A stretch of DNA of 64,000 bases from Gemmatimonadota bacterium (GTDB taxonomy: Bacteria; Gemmatimonadota; Gemmatimonadetes; Longimicrobiales; Gaopeijiaceae). A program made the position numbers and the translations under genes. Positions 55,718 to 62,091 of this stretch are shown here, in pieces. How positions within the stretch are numbered: the first letter of the stretch is position 1; each line of letters begins with the position of its first letter. Where the stretch lies: NCBI GenBank assembly GCA_030428885.1, contig JAUIEJ010000001.1, positions 62,001-126,000 on the forward strand, in the 5' to 3' direction. Below the pieces are notes generated by a model. That model saw nothing but the letters and a program-made list of their open reading frames with translations, was not told where the DNA came from and ran no database searches.

Positions 55718-56935
55718 TCACCCCCCCCGGAGACTCTCCGCGAAGTCGCGTCTCGACAGCGCCTCCAACAGCAACAGGGTCGCCCGATCACGTACGCTCC
55801 GCTCTGCCCACATCTCCCTGAGGCGAGCCCTTCCTCGGGGCGAGGTGGTGAGAACCCGAACGGCGACTTCGCGCCCCAACTGAGTCTCCCGCGTGTCTTC
55901 GGAGGTCGCAACCGAGGCGAGGAACGCCACGATGGTCGGATCTCCCGAGACGACGGCCATCTTCCGGATGACCGATGGCCGCTGGAGATTCTCCCGGGCC
56001 AGTCCTTCGTCGGCCAGTCGAATCAGCTGCTCAGGAGTCCCCACCAGGGCACCGTCCGGCGCTTCATGCACCAGCATGGACACCAGGATCGAAGTCTCGC
56101 CCACGTAGCGATCCTCGAGGAGCACGCGCTCGACGCCGGCAGCGAGGGAGTCGAGGCGCGTTCGAGGCCAACGCTCCGGGTCTCGAGTGAGGTCCGACTG
56201 GACCTTCATCGACACGGCGGTAGCCGCATCCGGCCCGCCGCGAAGTAGCTCGATGATGCTGTCGACCGAGATATCCCATACACCGAGCGGTACGAAGTCC
56301 GGGAGGAAGCCTCGTTTCTCGAGGCCCTCCATCAGAATGCGGGTGGCCCGATCCTGAACACTCCCTTCGGACCACATCTGCCGCAGGCGGGCCCTACCCG
56401 AGTCCGACGTGGTCAGCGCGCGAACGGCGAGTTCCCGCTCCAACTGGGAGTCGCGCTCGCCCGTTGAGGTGGCGACTGACGCAAGGAAGTCGACGATGAC
56501 GGGTTCCTCCCCGAGGCGCGCCATGTTCCGGATCACAGAGGACCGTCGCAGGTTGTCGAGTTCACGGCCCGCGTTGGCCAAACGAATCAACTGGTATGGC
56601 GTTCCGACCCGCGCCCCATCTGGGGCTTCCAGCACGAGGAGCCCCACCAGGGTCGACGTCATGTTCACGTATCGGTCCTCGAGGAGCACCTGCGTGACAC
56701 CCGCGGCAAGCGAATCGACTCGAGCTCGGGGCCACGATTCCGGCTCCGCAGCGATATGAGATCGAACCTTTCCGGCGTGCCCTTGGGCAGCGAACGGCCC
56801 GCTACGCAAGACCGCGACGACGCTGTCCACGGACACGTCCCAGATGCCCAGGGGCGTCAGTTCACGCTCCTGGCCTGACGCCGGGAGTGCCACCAGGGCA
56901 CCGAGGACCAGGGCGACGGTTGGTGCGGCGTTCAT
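55718..56935 (-). CDS. Secreted protein of two tandem ~185-residue HEAT-like repeats
   Basis: A 405-residue protein with a signal peptide ending ASGQ. It is an internal duplication: LGIWDVSVDSVVAVLRSGP starts unit 1 and LGVWDISVDSIIELLRGGP starts unit 2, and both continue with RVDSLAAGV/RLDSLAAGV, VLLEDRYV, LEAPDGARVGTP/HEAPDGALVGTP and VDFLASVATS/VAFLASVATS. Short helical repeats suggest a HEAT-like superhelix for protein binding. ATG 56935 has GGAGG nine bases upstream. It lies convergent with the lipase-like gene. No family name was recognised. Confidence 0.65.
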   Translation of the reverse strand: MNAAPTVALVLGALVALPASGQERELTPLGIWDVSVDSVVAVLRSGPFAAQGHAGKVRSHIAAEPESWPRARVDSLAAGVTQVLLEDRYVNMTSTLVGLLVLEAPDGARVGTPYQLIRLANAGRELDNLRRSSVIRNMARLGEEPVIVDFLASVATSTGERDSQLERELAVRALTTSDSGRARLRQMWSEGSVQDRATRILMEGLEKRGFLPDFVPLGVWDISVDSIIELLRGGPDAATAVSMKVQSDLTRDPERWPRTRLDSLAAGVERVLLEDRYVGETSILVSMLVHEAPDGALVGTPEQLIRLADEGLARENLQRPSVIRKMAVVSGDPTIVAFLASVATSEDTRETQLGREVAVRVLTTSPRGRARLREMWAERSVRDRATLLLLEALSRRDFAESLRGG

Positions 56936-57053
56936 GGGGAGCCACCTCCATCCCACTGCAGTCGATTCGGATGAGAGACCCAACGAGAGGTGATATCGTT
57001 CCGGATCCCGAGGTCGGACTCGACGAGGATTTCAGTTTGCGGCCGTTCGAAAC

Positions 57054-57287
57054 ATGGGATCGCCCCTGTGGTTCGCCGATCGTGTCGGGACCGGGGAGAG
57101 GGCCTCGCCGGAGTCCCCGAAACCGTCCGGACGGTGTGCCCACGGCTTCTTGGGTCAGTTCTGGTTGACGCCGCCGGCTCTGGCGTCCAGCGTGGGGTTC
57201 AGGGTCCACGAACTGGGCCAGCTTCTCCGCTTGATCCGATCGCACCGTCGGGAGTTGCTCGATGCATGGAACGCCTTTCACACCTGA
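57054..57287 (+). pseudogene. Degenerate DUF4160-like fragment
   Basis: The C-terminal half of this frame, GQFWLTPPALASSVGFRVHE followed by LIRSHRRELLDAWNAF, matches the end of DUF4160 proteins (W/F-L...L..S.GF...EL..I..LI..H...LL..W). The expected start with the PPH.HV motif is missing or scrambled, with hints of it in another frame. DUF4160 genes usually precede DUF2442 genes, as here (26-base overlap), in a suspected toxin-antitoxin pair. The first member looks broken. Confidence 0.45.
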
Positions 57288-57531
57288 CGCGGGTCCCCGC
57301 GTGGTCAATGTGCGTTTCAACGCGGACTCCATCTCGGTGGAGTTGTCCGACGGTCGGACGATCTCGGCGCCGCTCTCCTGGTACCCGAGGCTTCGCGACG
57401 CGACTGCGGAGGAGCGGGACCGCTGGCAACTCGCGGGTGGCGGACGCGGCATCCACTGGCCCGCGCTGGACGAGGATCTGAGCGTCGATGGGCTGTTGAG
57501 CGGTGCGCCGGCGCCGGGGGTGCGGCGGTAG
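57262..57531 (+). CDS. DUF2442 protein (putative antitoxin-like partner of DUF4160)
   Basis: An 89-residue protein matching DUF2442: VRFNADSISVELSDGRTISA, PLSWYPRL and GIHWPALDEDLSVDGLL. The family is small, DNA-binding-like, and usually adjacent to DUF4160. Here the DUF4160 neighbour upstream appears degenerate. ATG 57262 is the best start. Confidence 0.75.
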   Translation: MHGTPFTPDAGPRVVNVRFNADSISVELSDGRTISAPLSWYPRLRDATAEERDRWQLAGGGRGIHWPALDEDLSVDGLLSGAPAPGVRR

Positions 57532-57542
57532 GTCCGCTCAAC

Positions 57543-57752
57543 TCACCCCTGCAGCCGCTCCCGGACCACCCACCAGGGCACGAAGTTCGGATTCCGGTCC
57601 GCCAGCCGACGTTCCAGTTCTTCGCCATGCCACTCGGGAAACGGTACGCCTTCCGGCGTCGCCGCCATGGAGTCCCACGCATCACCCAGTAGTTCGATGC
57701 GTTCTGTGGGAGGGAGGCGGAGGATCTCGGCCAACAGCGTTTCTCGGGTCAT
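57543..57752 (-). CDS. Addiction module antidote protein (PF09720-like)
   Basis: A 69-residue protein with LLAEILRLPPTERIELLGDA, LWDSM-like and PFPEWHGEELERRLA segments of the 'putative addiction module component' family, normally the antitoxin of a RelE/ParE-like toxin. No RelE/ParE toxin gene follows or precedes, so it appears orphaned. ATG 57752 is chosen; no ribosome site is evident. Confidence 0.65.
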   Translation of the reverse strand: MTRETLLAEILRLPPTERIELLGDAWDSMAATPEGVPFPEWHGEELERRLADRNPNFVPWWVVRERLQG

Positions 57753-57936
57753 GGGTCCAATGTCGGCCGCGCCTCGGGGGCCAGCAATTGCGGCCCGGAG
57801 GAGTCGACGACGTTCACACCCGGTCTTCTCCCCGCAGGACGGTCGTATCGATCCCACGGAGTGCTCCCCTCATGGACTCGACGGGCTCGACCGGGATCAG
57901 CGAGACGCGTCCGCGAAACGCGCTAGCGTCGACCCG

Positions 57937-58344
57937 CTATCTCAGCAACTCGAATCCCGCGATCTCGAAGTGGTGGTCGAAGGCGAAGGCCGACCGCACC
58001 CCTTCGGCCCGCATCACCTCGAAGCTGACGGCGTCCACGAGGGAGAACGGCTGGTCCTGGAAGCGCGCGAGCCATCCGCTCATCGCTTCTCCCACCAACT
58101 CCGGCCCGACGGCGATCCACGACTGGATCGGGTCGTCCAGCAGGTGCCGGAGCGCCGTCCGGGCGACGGCGGCGTCGCGTAGGTAGAGCAGGTGGGAGTA
58201 GAACTCGGAGAGCACGAGGGTGGTGCCCACGAAGGTCCCTCCCTTCGCTCGGTGCCCCGCCGCGATCTCCACGGCGCGAGCGTGGTGCTGATCGCGCGCG
58301 TGGCTCAGAGCCAGCAGGGCGCTCGTATCGACGAGGGCCCGCAC
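57937..58344 (-). CDS. vapC: PIN-domain ribonuclease toxin (VapC-type), second locus
   Basis: A 135-residue PIN toxin: MRALVDTSALLALSH (Asp6), VLSEFYSHLL (Glu) and SLVDAVSFEVM (Asp), followed by AFAFDHHFEIAGFELL at the end, the complete acidic site of VapC proteins. The ATG lies one base after the stop of the upstream antitoxin, so the pair forms a compact operon on the minus strand. It probably cleaves RNA when the antitoxin is degraded. Confidence 0.85.
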   Translation of the reverse strand: MRALVDTSALLALSHARDQHHARAVEIAAGHRAKGGTFVGTTLVLSEFYSHLLYLRDAAVARTALRHLLDDPIQSWIAVGPELVGEAMSGWLARFQDQPFSLVDAVSFEVMRAEGVRSAFAFDHHFEIAGFELLR

Positions 58345-58345
58345 G

Positions 58346-58633
58346 TCACCCCTCCTGATCCGGTGCGCTCCCGCTGCGGAACAGGTACTCGTCGTGCCGC
58401 TCCGAGAGGTCCGGGGGCGCGTCGGTGTCGTCTGCGATCCCCGTCAGGTAGTCGAGCGACGAACCGGGACCCCCCTCGGGCAGCAGTTCCTCGGCCAGCC
58501 GACGGAGACCCCGGCGAAAGAGCTCGGTGCGGGCCAGACCCGTCTCCTCGGCCAGGCGCTCCAGCAACGCGCGATCGCTCGCGTTCATGTACACCACCGC
58601 CTGCTCGCGGACGCGTTTGGGTTCTGGCGCCAT
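58346..58633 (-). CDS. vapB: Ribbon-helix-helix antitoxin (VapB-type)
   Basis: A 95-residue protein. The N-terminus (QAVVYMNASDRALLERLAEE, TGLARTELFRRGLRRL) is a ribbon-helix-helix DNA-binding domain. The C-terminal tail (LSERHDEYLFRSGS) probably binds the toxin. It lies immediately upstream of the PIN toxin gene. A candidate operator precedes it at 58646-58677. Confidence 0.75.
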   Translation of the reverse strand: MAPEPKRVREQAVVYMNASDRALLERLAEETGLARTELFRRGLRRLAEELLPEGGPGSSLDYLTGIADDTDAPPDLSERHDEYLFRSGSAPDQEG

Positions 58634-58645
58634 GGTCTCGTTCTC

Positions 58646-58677
58646 TACATGTATGCGTGTGCAAGTACACTAGTACA
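58646..58677. promoter_or_regulatory. Candidate operator of the second VapBC locus
   Basis: TACATGTA (58646-58653) is a perfect palindrome. GTAC recurs at 58665-58668 and 58673-58676 around the palindrome ACTAGT (58669-58674). The cluster lies 12-44 bases upstream of the antitoxin start, in AT-rich sequence unlike its surroundings, as expected for an autoregulated promoter/operator. Confidence 0.45.
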
Positions 58678-58743
58678 TGCACGAGACTCCGACCAGTCTT
58701 CGCGGTCGTCGACCGCAGGCAAGAGTCCGTGCCGTAGCGGTGA

Positions 58744-59136
58744 TCACCCGCCCGACGCAGCCGGCTGCTCGAACAGCTCGGCGAGCGCGATCACGAGCGC
58801 GTCTTCGGCTCCGGGTGGCTTCCAGCGGAGTCTCTCGTCTCCGCCATACCGCACCGACTCCGCTGCCCCGTCGCCCAGCGCCCACACCTCGACGGCCTCC
58901 CGCTCGGGATCGACGATCCAGTACCCGCCCACGCCGAACAGGCGATAGCGGTCGAGCTTGATGCCCCGGTCGCGGGCTTCGGAGGCGGGAGAGACGATCT
59001 CGACGACCAGGTCCGGGGCGCCCTCGACCCCCCGGTCGCTCAGGACTTGACCACCGCGCTCTCGCCGTACGAAGACGAGGTCGGGCTCGACGTAGTCCCC
59101 TTCACCGAACAGCACGTCGGTAGGGGCTGGAGACAC
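58744..59136 (-). CDS. Uma2-family (DUF820) nuclease-fold protein, N-terminally truncated
   Basis: A 130-residue reading with the Uma2 signature YVEPDLVFVRRERG, PDLVVEIVSPASEARDRGIK and YRLFGVGGYWIVDPERE, a restriction-endonuclease-like fold (PD...EI.S acid residues and K). Full Uma2 proteins are about 180 residues; the expected start (YElidGel...H...) is missing. In-frame sequence upstream still resembles it (FVEREALGEV), but no start codon is available, so the gene is truncated or shifted at its 5' end. Uma2 proteins are common orphans, often near toxin-antitoxin genes. GTG 59136 is used. Confidence 0.6.
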   Translation of the reverse strand: MSPAPTDVLFGEGDYVEPDLVFVRRERGGQVLSDRGVEGAPDLVVEIVSPASEARDRGIKLDRYRLFGVGGYWIVDPEREAVEVWALGDGAAESVRYGGDERLRWKPPGAEDALVIALAELFEQPAASGG

Positions 59137-59316
59137 CTCACCCAGCGCTTCCCGCTCGACGAAAGCTCGTCGGCGATGATCTCGTACCGCGTGGTGCCGG
59201 AGAATCGGTCGACACGGTGGTGGCCGGTGGTATGTTCATGGGGAGCCGGGCACCGATTGGACTCGACGAGGAGCACACCCGTGGGGCGACGCAGCAGAGG
59301 CAGGGGACAGCAACCC

Positions 59317-59664
59317 GTGAAGGGCTTTCGCCCCGGCAAACAGCCGAAGGGGATGACCAAACAGGCGCTGAAACGTCAGATGCCCGAGATGAACCGCGCC
59401 CAGGAGCGGATGGTCGACCTCTTCATGGACAAGTCTCCGGAAGAGGCCAGGAAGATCCTCGCGGGCTGGCGGCGGACGGCCCTCGCAGCCGGGATCGTTC
59501 TCTCCCTGCTGGCCGTGCTCGCCGGGTCGTGGAATCTGGTCGCGGGCGCGGTGGTGGGGCTCCTCGCAGCCATCGCCTTCTTCTCGTACCTGCGCATGAA
59601 GGCCCAGCGCGCTCAATGGGAGGAACTGGCAGACCAGGTGTCACGAGCCAAGCGAGGCCGCTGA
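59317..59664 (+). CDS. Small two-helix membrane protein
   Basis: A 115-residue protein from GTG 59317. A basic N-terminus (KGFRPGKQPKGMTKQALKRQ) is followed by a charged helix (RMVDLFMDKSPEEARKIL) and two hydrophobic helices (about residues 52-68 and 71-88), then a basic helix ending SRAKRGR. No family recognised. It is divergent from the Uma2 gene. Confidence 0.55.
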   Translation: MKGFRPGKQPKGMTKQALKRQMPEMNRAQERMVDLFMDKSPEEARKILAGWRRTALAAGIVLSLLAVLAGSWNLVAGAVVGLLAAIAFFSYLRMKAQRAQWEELADQVSRAKRGR

Positions 59665-59752
59665 GGATGAACCGCGGGAAGCAGGATCCTTGACAGGCTA
59701 GGCGCGCAGGCCGAACTCTGGGGAGCCCCCCCCTAGCCCGAAAGGGGGACGT

Positions 59753-60088
59753 ATGCGCGCCATGCTCTCGTGGGACGTCGATCCCGCAGACCCGCAGTTC
59801 CAGCAGATCATTCTCGACCTGGGGTCGGTTCTCCCGGCGGGCCGATACCGTCCGCTTTCCAACTACGCAGGTATCGTCGACCCCGTCACGACGAGGCAGT
59901 ACCGAGACCTCGCCATCGAGTTGAACTCCGTGGCCGATCGATACCCTCAGCGGCTGTACTTCGTGTGGTCGCTTCATCCCGCGGGGGCCACGATCTGGGG
60001 GCGCTTCCGGGAGCCCGGGGCGACACTCCTCGTCGAAGACGATACGCTGGGTTTCGGGCTGGGCGACGGCGCCCCGGGGGCCCCATGA
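59753..60088 (+). CDS. Hypothetical 111-residue protein coupled to the OMPLA-like gene
   Basis: A soluble protein without signal peptide: LSWDVDPADPQFQQIILDLG, YAGIVDPVTTRQYRDLAIEL and LYFVWSLHPAGATIWGRF. The pattern suggests an alpha+beta fold but no family was recognised. GGGGGA precedes ATG 59753. Its stop overlaps the next ATG (ATGA), so it is coupled to the barrel gene. Confidence 0.5.
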   Translation: MRAMLSWDVDPADPQFQQIILDLGSVLPAGRYRPLSNYAGIVDPVTTRQYRDLAIELNSVADRYPQRLYFVWSLHPAGATIWGRFREPGATLLVEDDTLGFGLGDGAPGAP

Positions 60089-61203
60089 CTCGCGCCTCGC
60101 TCGCGGGGGTGCTGATGCTGCTCGTCCCCGGAGCGACCCTGGCCCAGGAGACCGATCGCCTCGTCCGTCCGAACTCCCTGGAACGCTCGTACATCTTCGC
60201 CCGCGTCCCCATGGACGACCTGGCATTCGAAGCCCAACTGGCGCCACATCTCTACCCGCGACGACCCGATGTCTGGGGCACGGCGGCGGACAGCCTGTTC
60301 TGGTCGCCCGTGACGTCCTGGGCTGTGGCCCTGACGCCCATGGTGCGCCTTCGCATGATGAGCACCAAGTCCAATCCCGTGCGCACGCCCTCGTACATGC
60401 CCCGCCCGCTGGGTGACTGGCAGTTCTTCCGCGCCAGTGTGGCCGACCCCGACGCGGAGAAACGCCTCCTGGGCAACGCACCCCTCCGCCTGTGGGCACT
60501 GACCGTCTCCCCCTGGGCCCACCACTCCAATGGCCAGGACGGGTGCCTCTACACCTACCAGGAGCGCGGAGACGACGGAGAGTGCGCGGCCGTGGAGCCG
60601 CCTCCCGAACGCCCGACCACCAACAAGCTGGACGGGAGCTTCACGACGAACTTCGTCTCGGCGCTGCTGGCGTACTCCTACGTCCCCATTCCCGACGACT
60701 CCGGCGACGCCCTGGAGATCCACCGGAGATGTACGTATCGCTTCGGAGCCGAATGGCACCCGACGGGATACCTGATCGGCGGGATCAAGGACGAACAGGC
60801 CGAGTTCTACCCTCAGTGGCAGTTCGTCGGTGGCATGGAGTGGTTGGGCCTGGGTGGGCGCCTCCTCCTCTCGGGGGACGTCCGATTGATGAGCGATCCC
60901 GCGCCGGCTCCCGGTACAGCGGCGTACACGGTCGAGGCATCGTGGGCGCCACGACGACTGTCGGGCTGGGGGTTCTTCACGCGGTATTACCGGGGCATGG
61001 ACTACTACAACCTCGGCTTCCTCGATTCCATCGAGTACCTGCAGTTCGGACTGGTCTGGGACGCCGGCTCCGTCGAGCAGTTGCTGCTCCCCGAGGAAGT
61101 CGACCTCTCTGGAGTGTCCGATCCTCCGCCCTACGACACGCACGCGCTCCTGGACGGGTGGCTCACCCGCCCGCTGGATGGTCTCTGCCGTCTCCTTCAC
61201 TAA
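60085..61203 (+). CDS. OMPLA-like outer-membrane phospholipase A
   Basis: A 372-residue protein with a signal peptide ending TLAQ. The segment SPWAHHSNGQDG supplies the HxS..NG motif of outer-membrane phospholipase A (His146, Ser148), and NKLDGSFTTNFVSALLAYSY starts a strand with a candidate catalytic Asn180. The spacing from Ser to Asn is about 20 residues longer than in E. coli OMPLA, so an insert must be tolerated. Alternating strands (WQFVGGMEWLGLGGRLLLSG, YLQFGLVWDAGSVEQL) fit a barrel. The enzyme would hydrolyse phospholipids in the outer membrane. Alternative: a related barrel without activity. Confidence 0.5.
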   Translation: MTRASLAGVLMLLVPGATLAQETDRLVRPNSLERSYIFARVPMDDLAFEAQLAPHLYPRRPDVWGTAADSLFWSPVTSWAVALTPMVRLRMMSTKSNPVRTPSYMPRPLGDWQFFRASVADPDAEKRLLGNAPLRLWALTVSPWAHHSNGQDGCLYTYQERGDDGECAAVEPPPERPTTNKLDGSFTTNFVSALLAYSYVPIPDDSGDALEIHRRCTYRFGAEWHPTGYLIGGIKDEQAEFYPQWQFVGGMEWLGLGGRLLLSGDVRLMSDPAPAPGTAAYTVEASWAPRRLSGWGFFTRYYRGMDYYNLGFLDSIEYLQFGLVWDAGSVEQLLLPEEVDLSGVSDPPPYDTHALLDGWLTRPLDGLCRLLH

Positions 61204-61242
61204 CCTCTCACGGGGAAGATCGGGCTCGATGAAGTCGGCGGC

Positions 61243-62091
61243 CTACCCCACCGCCCCTGCGATCCACCCGGCCACCTTCGGATCCACCAGATACCCGGTG
61301 ATGTCGTGTGGATCGACGCCGCTGTTCTTCACCTTCGTGTGGTTTTCGATGCCCGCGATGAAGTTCGACGGCGTGAGTGCGGAGTAGAGCGCCACCACGT
61401 CCTTCTCGTCGGTGGCGTTGCGCCAGCTCTTCACGCCAGCAGGAAACACCAGTGGATGGTGGTCTTCGAGACCGATCTGGATCTCTTCCAGGCCCAGAGG
61501 GGAGCCCACGGTGACGTACAGCGGCACGTCGACCTGGTCTCCAAGCTCCGCCAGGACCGAGTACCCCACGACGCTCCCCAGGGAATGGCCCACGACCACA
61601 CAGGGGCCCTGGGTCAGGTGCGGCCGTACGATGTCGTGGACCACCTTCCGGACGTCGAGACGGTTCAGGTAGGCCGACACGTCGGCGGTGAAGCGGCCGA
61701 TCACCTCTCGCGTGACCCCGGGAATCCGTCGATCGATCACCCGGGCCAGCGCCTGCACCCACTCCCAACGCTCGGGACCCCGCTCCAGCACGTCGGTCTC
61801 GAGTGCGGTTCCGGGATCGATACCGCCGCGCTCGGCCATTCTGCGCACGATGGCCAGGGTCAGGGGATCGACCTGGCCGGCGGGATCGCCTCGCTCCAGC
61901 GTCTCCGCCCGGCTCGACATGGCCACGTCGAGGGCGTCGCCGTAGAAGGGCGCTTCCGACGTCGTCGGGTCGAACGGCTCCGCGGCCCCGGCGTGTCGGT
62001 AGCCCTGGATCAGTCCGGCGTCCCATACTGTCTTGATCTCCAGGGCGCTCTTGCCCTTCTGCGCCCGCCCGTGGATGTACACGATCCTCAT
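61243..62091 (-). CDS. Alpha/beta hydrolase coupled to a caspase gene
   Basis: A 282-residue protein starting MRIVYIHGRAQKGKSA, an alpha/beta-hydrolase first strand with HG oxyanion motif. The nucleophile elbow is CVVVGHSLGSVVGYS (Ser170); a later Asp in ATDEKDVVALYSALTPSNF and His in NHTKVKNSGVDPHD complete a plausible triad. The ATG overlaps the stop of the upstream caspase-family gene (ATGA). It has no signal peptide. The substrate is unknown. Its pairing with a caspase-fold gene mirrors the lipase/kinase/caspase unit 10 kb to the left. Confidence 0.75.
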   Translation of the reverse strand: MRIVYIHGRAQKGKSALEIKTVWDAGLIQGYRHAGAAEPFDPTTSEAPFYGDALDVAMSSRAETLERGDPAGQVDPLTLAIVRRMAERGGIDPGTALETDVLERGPERWEWVQALARVIDRRIPGVTREVIGRFTADVSAYLNRLDVRKVVHDIVRPHLTQGPCVVVGHSLGSVVGYSVLAELGDQVDVPLYVTVGSPLGLEEIQIGLEDHHPLVFPAGVKSWRNATDEKDVVALYSALTPSNFIAGIENHTKVKNSGVDPHDITGYLVDPKVAGWIAGAVG

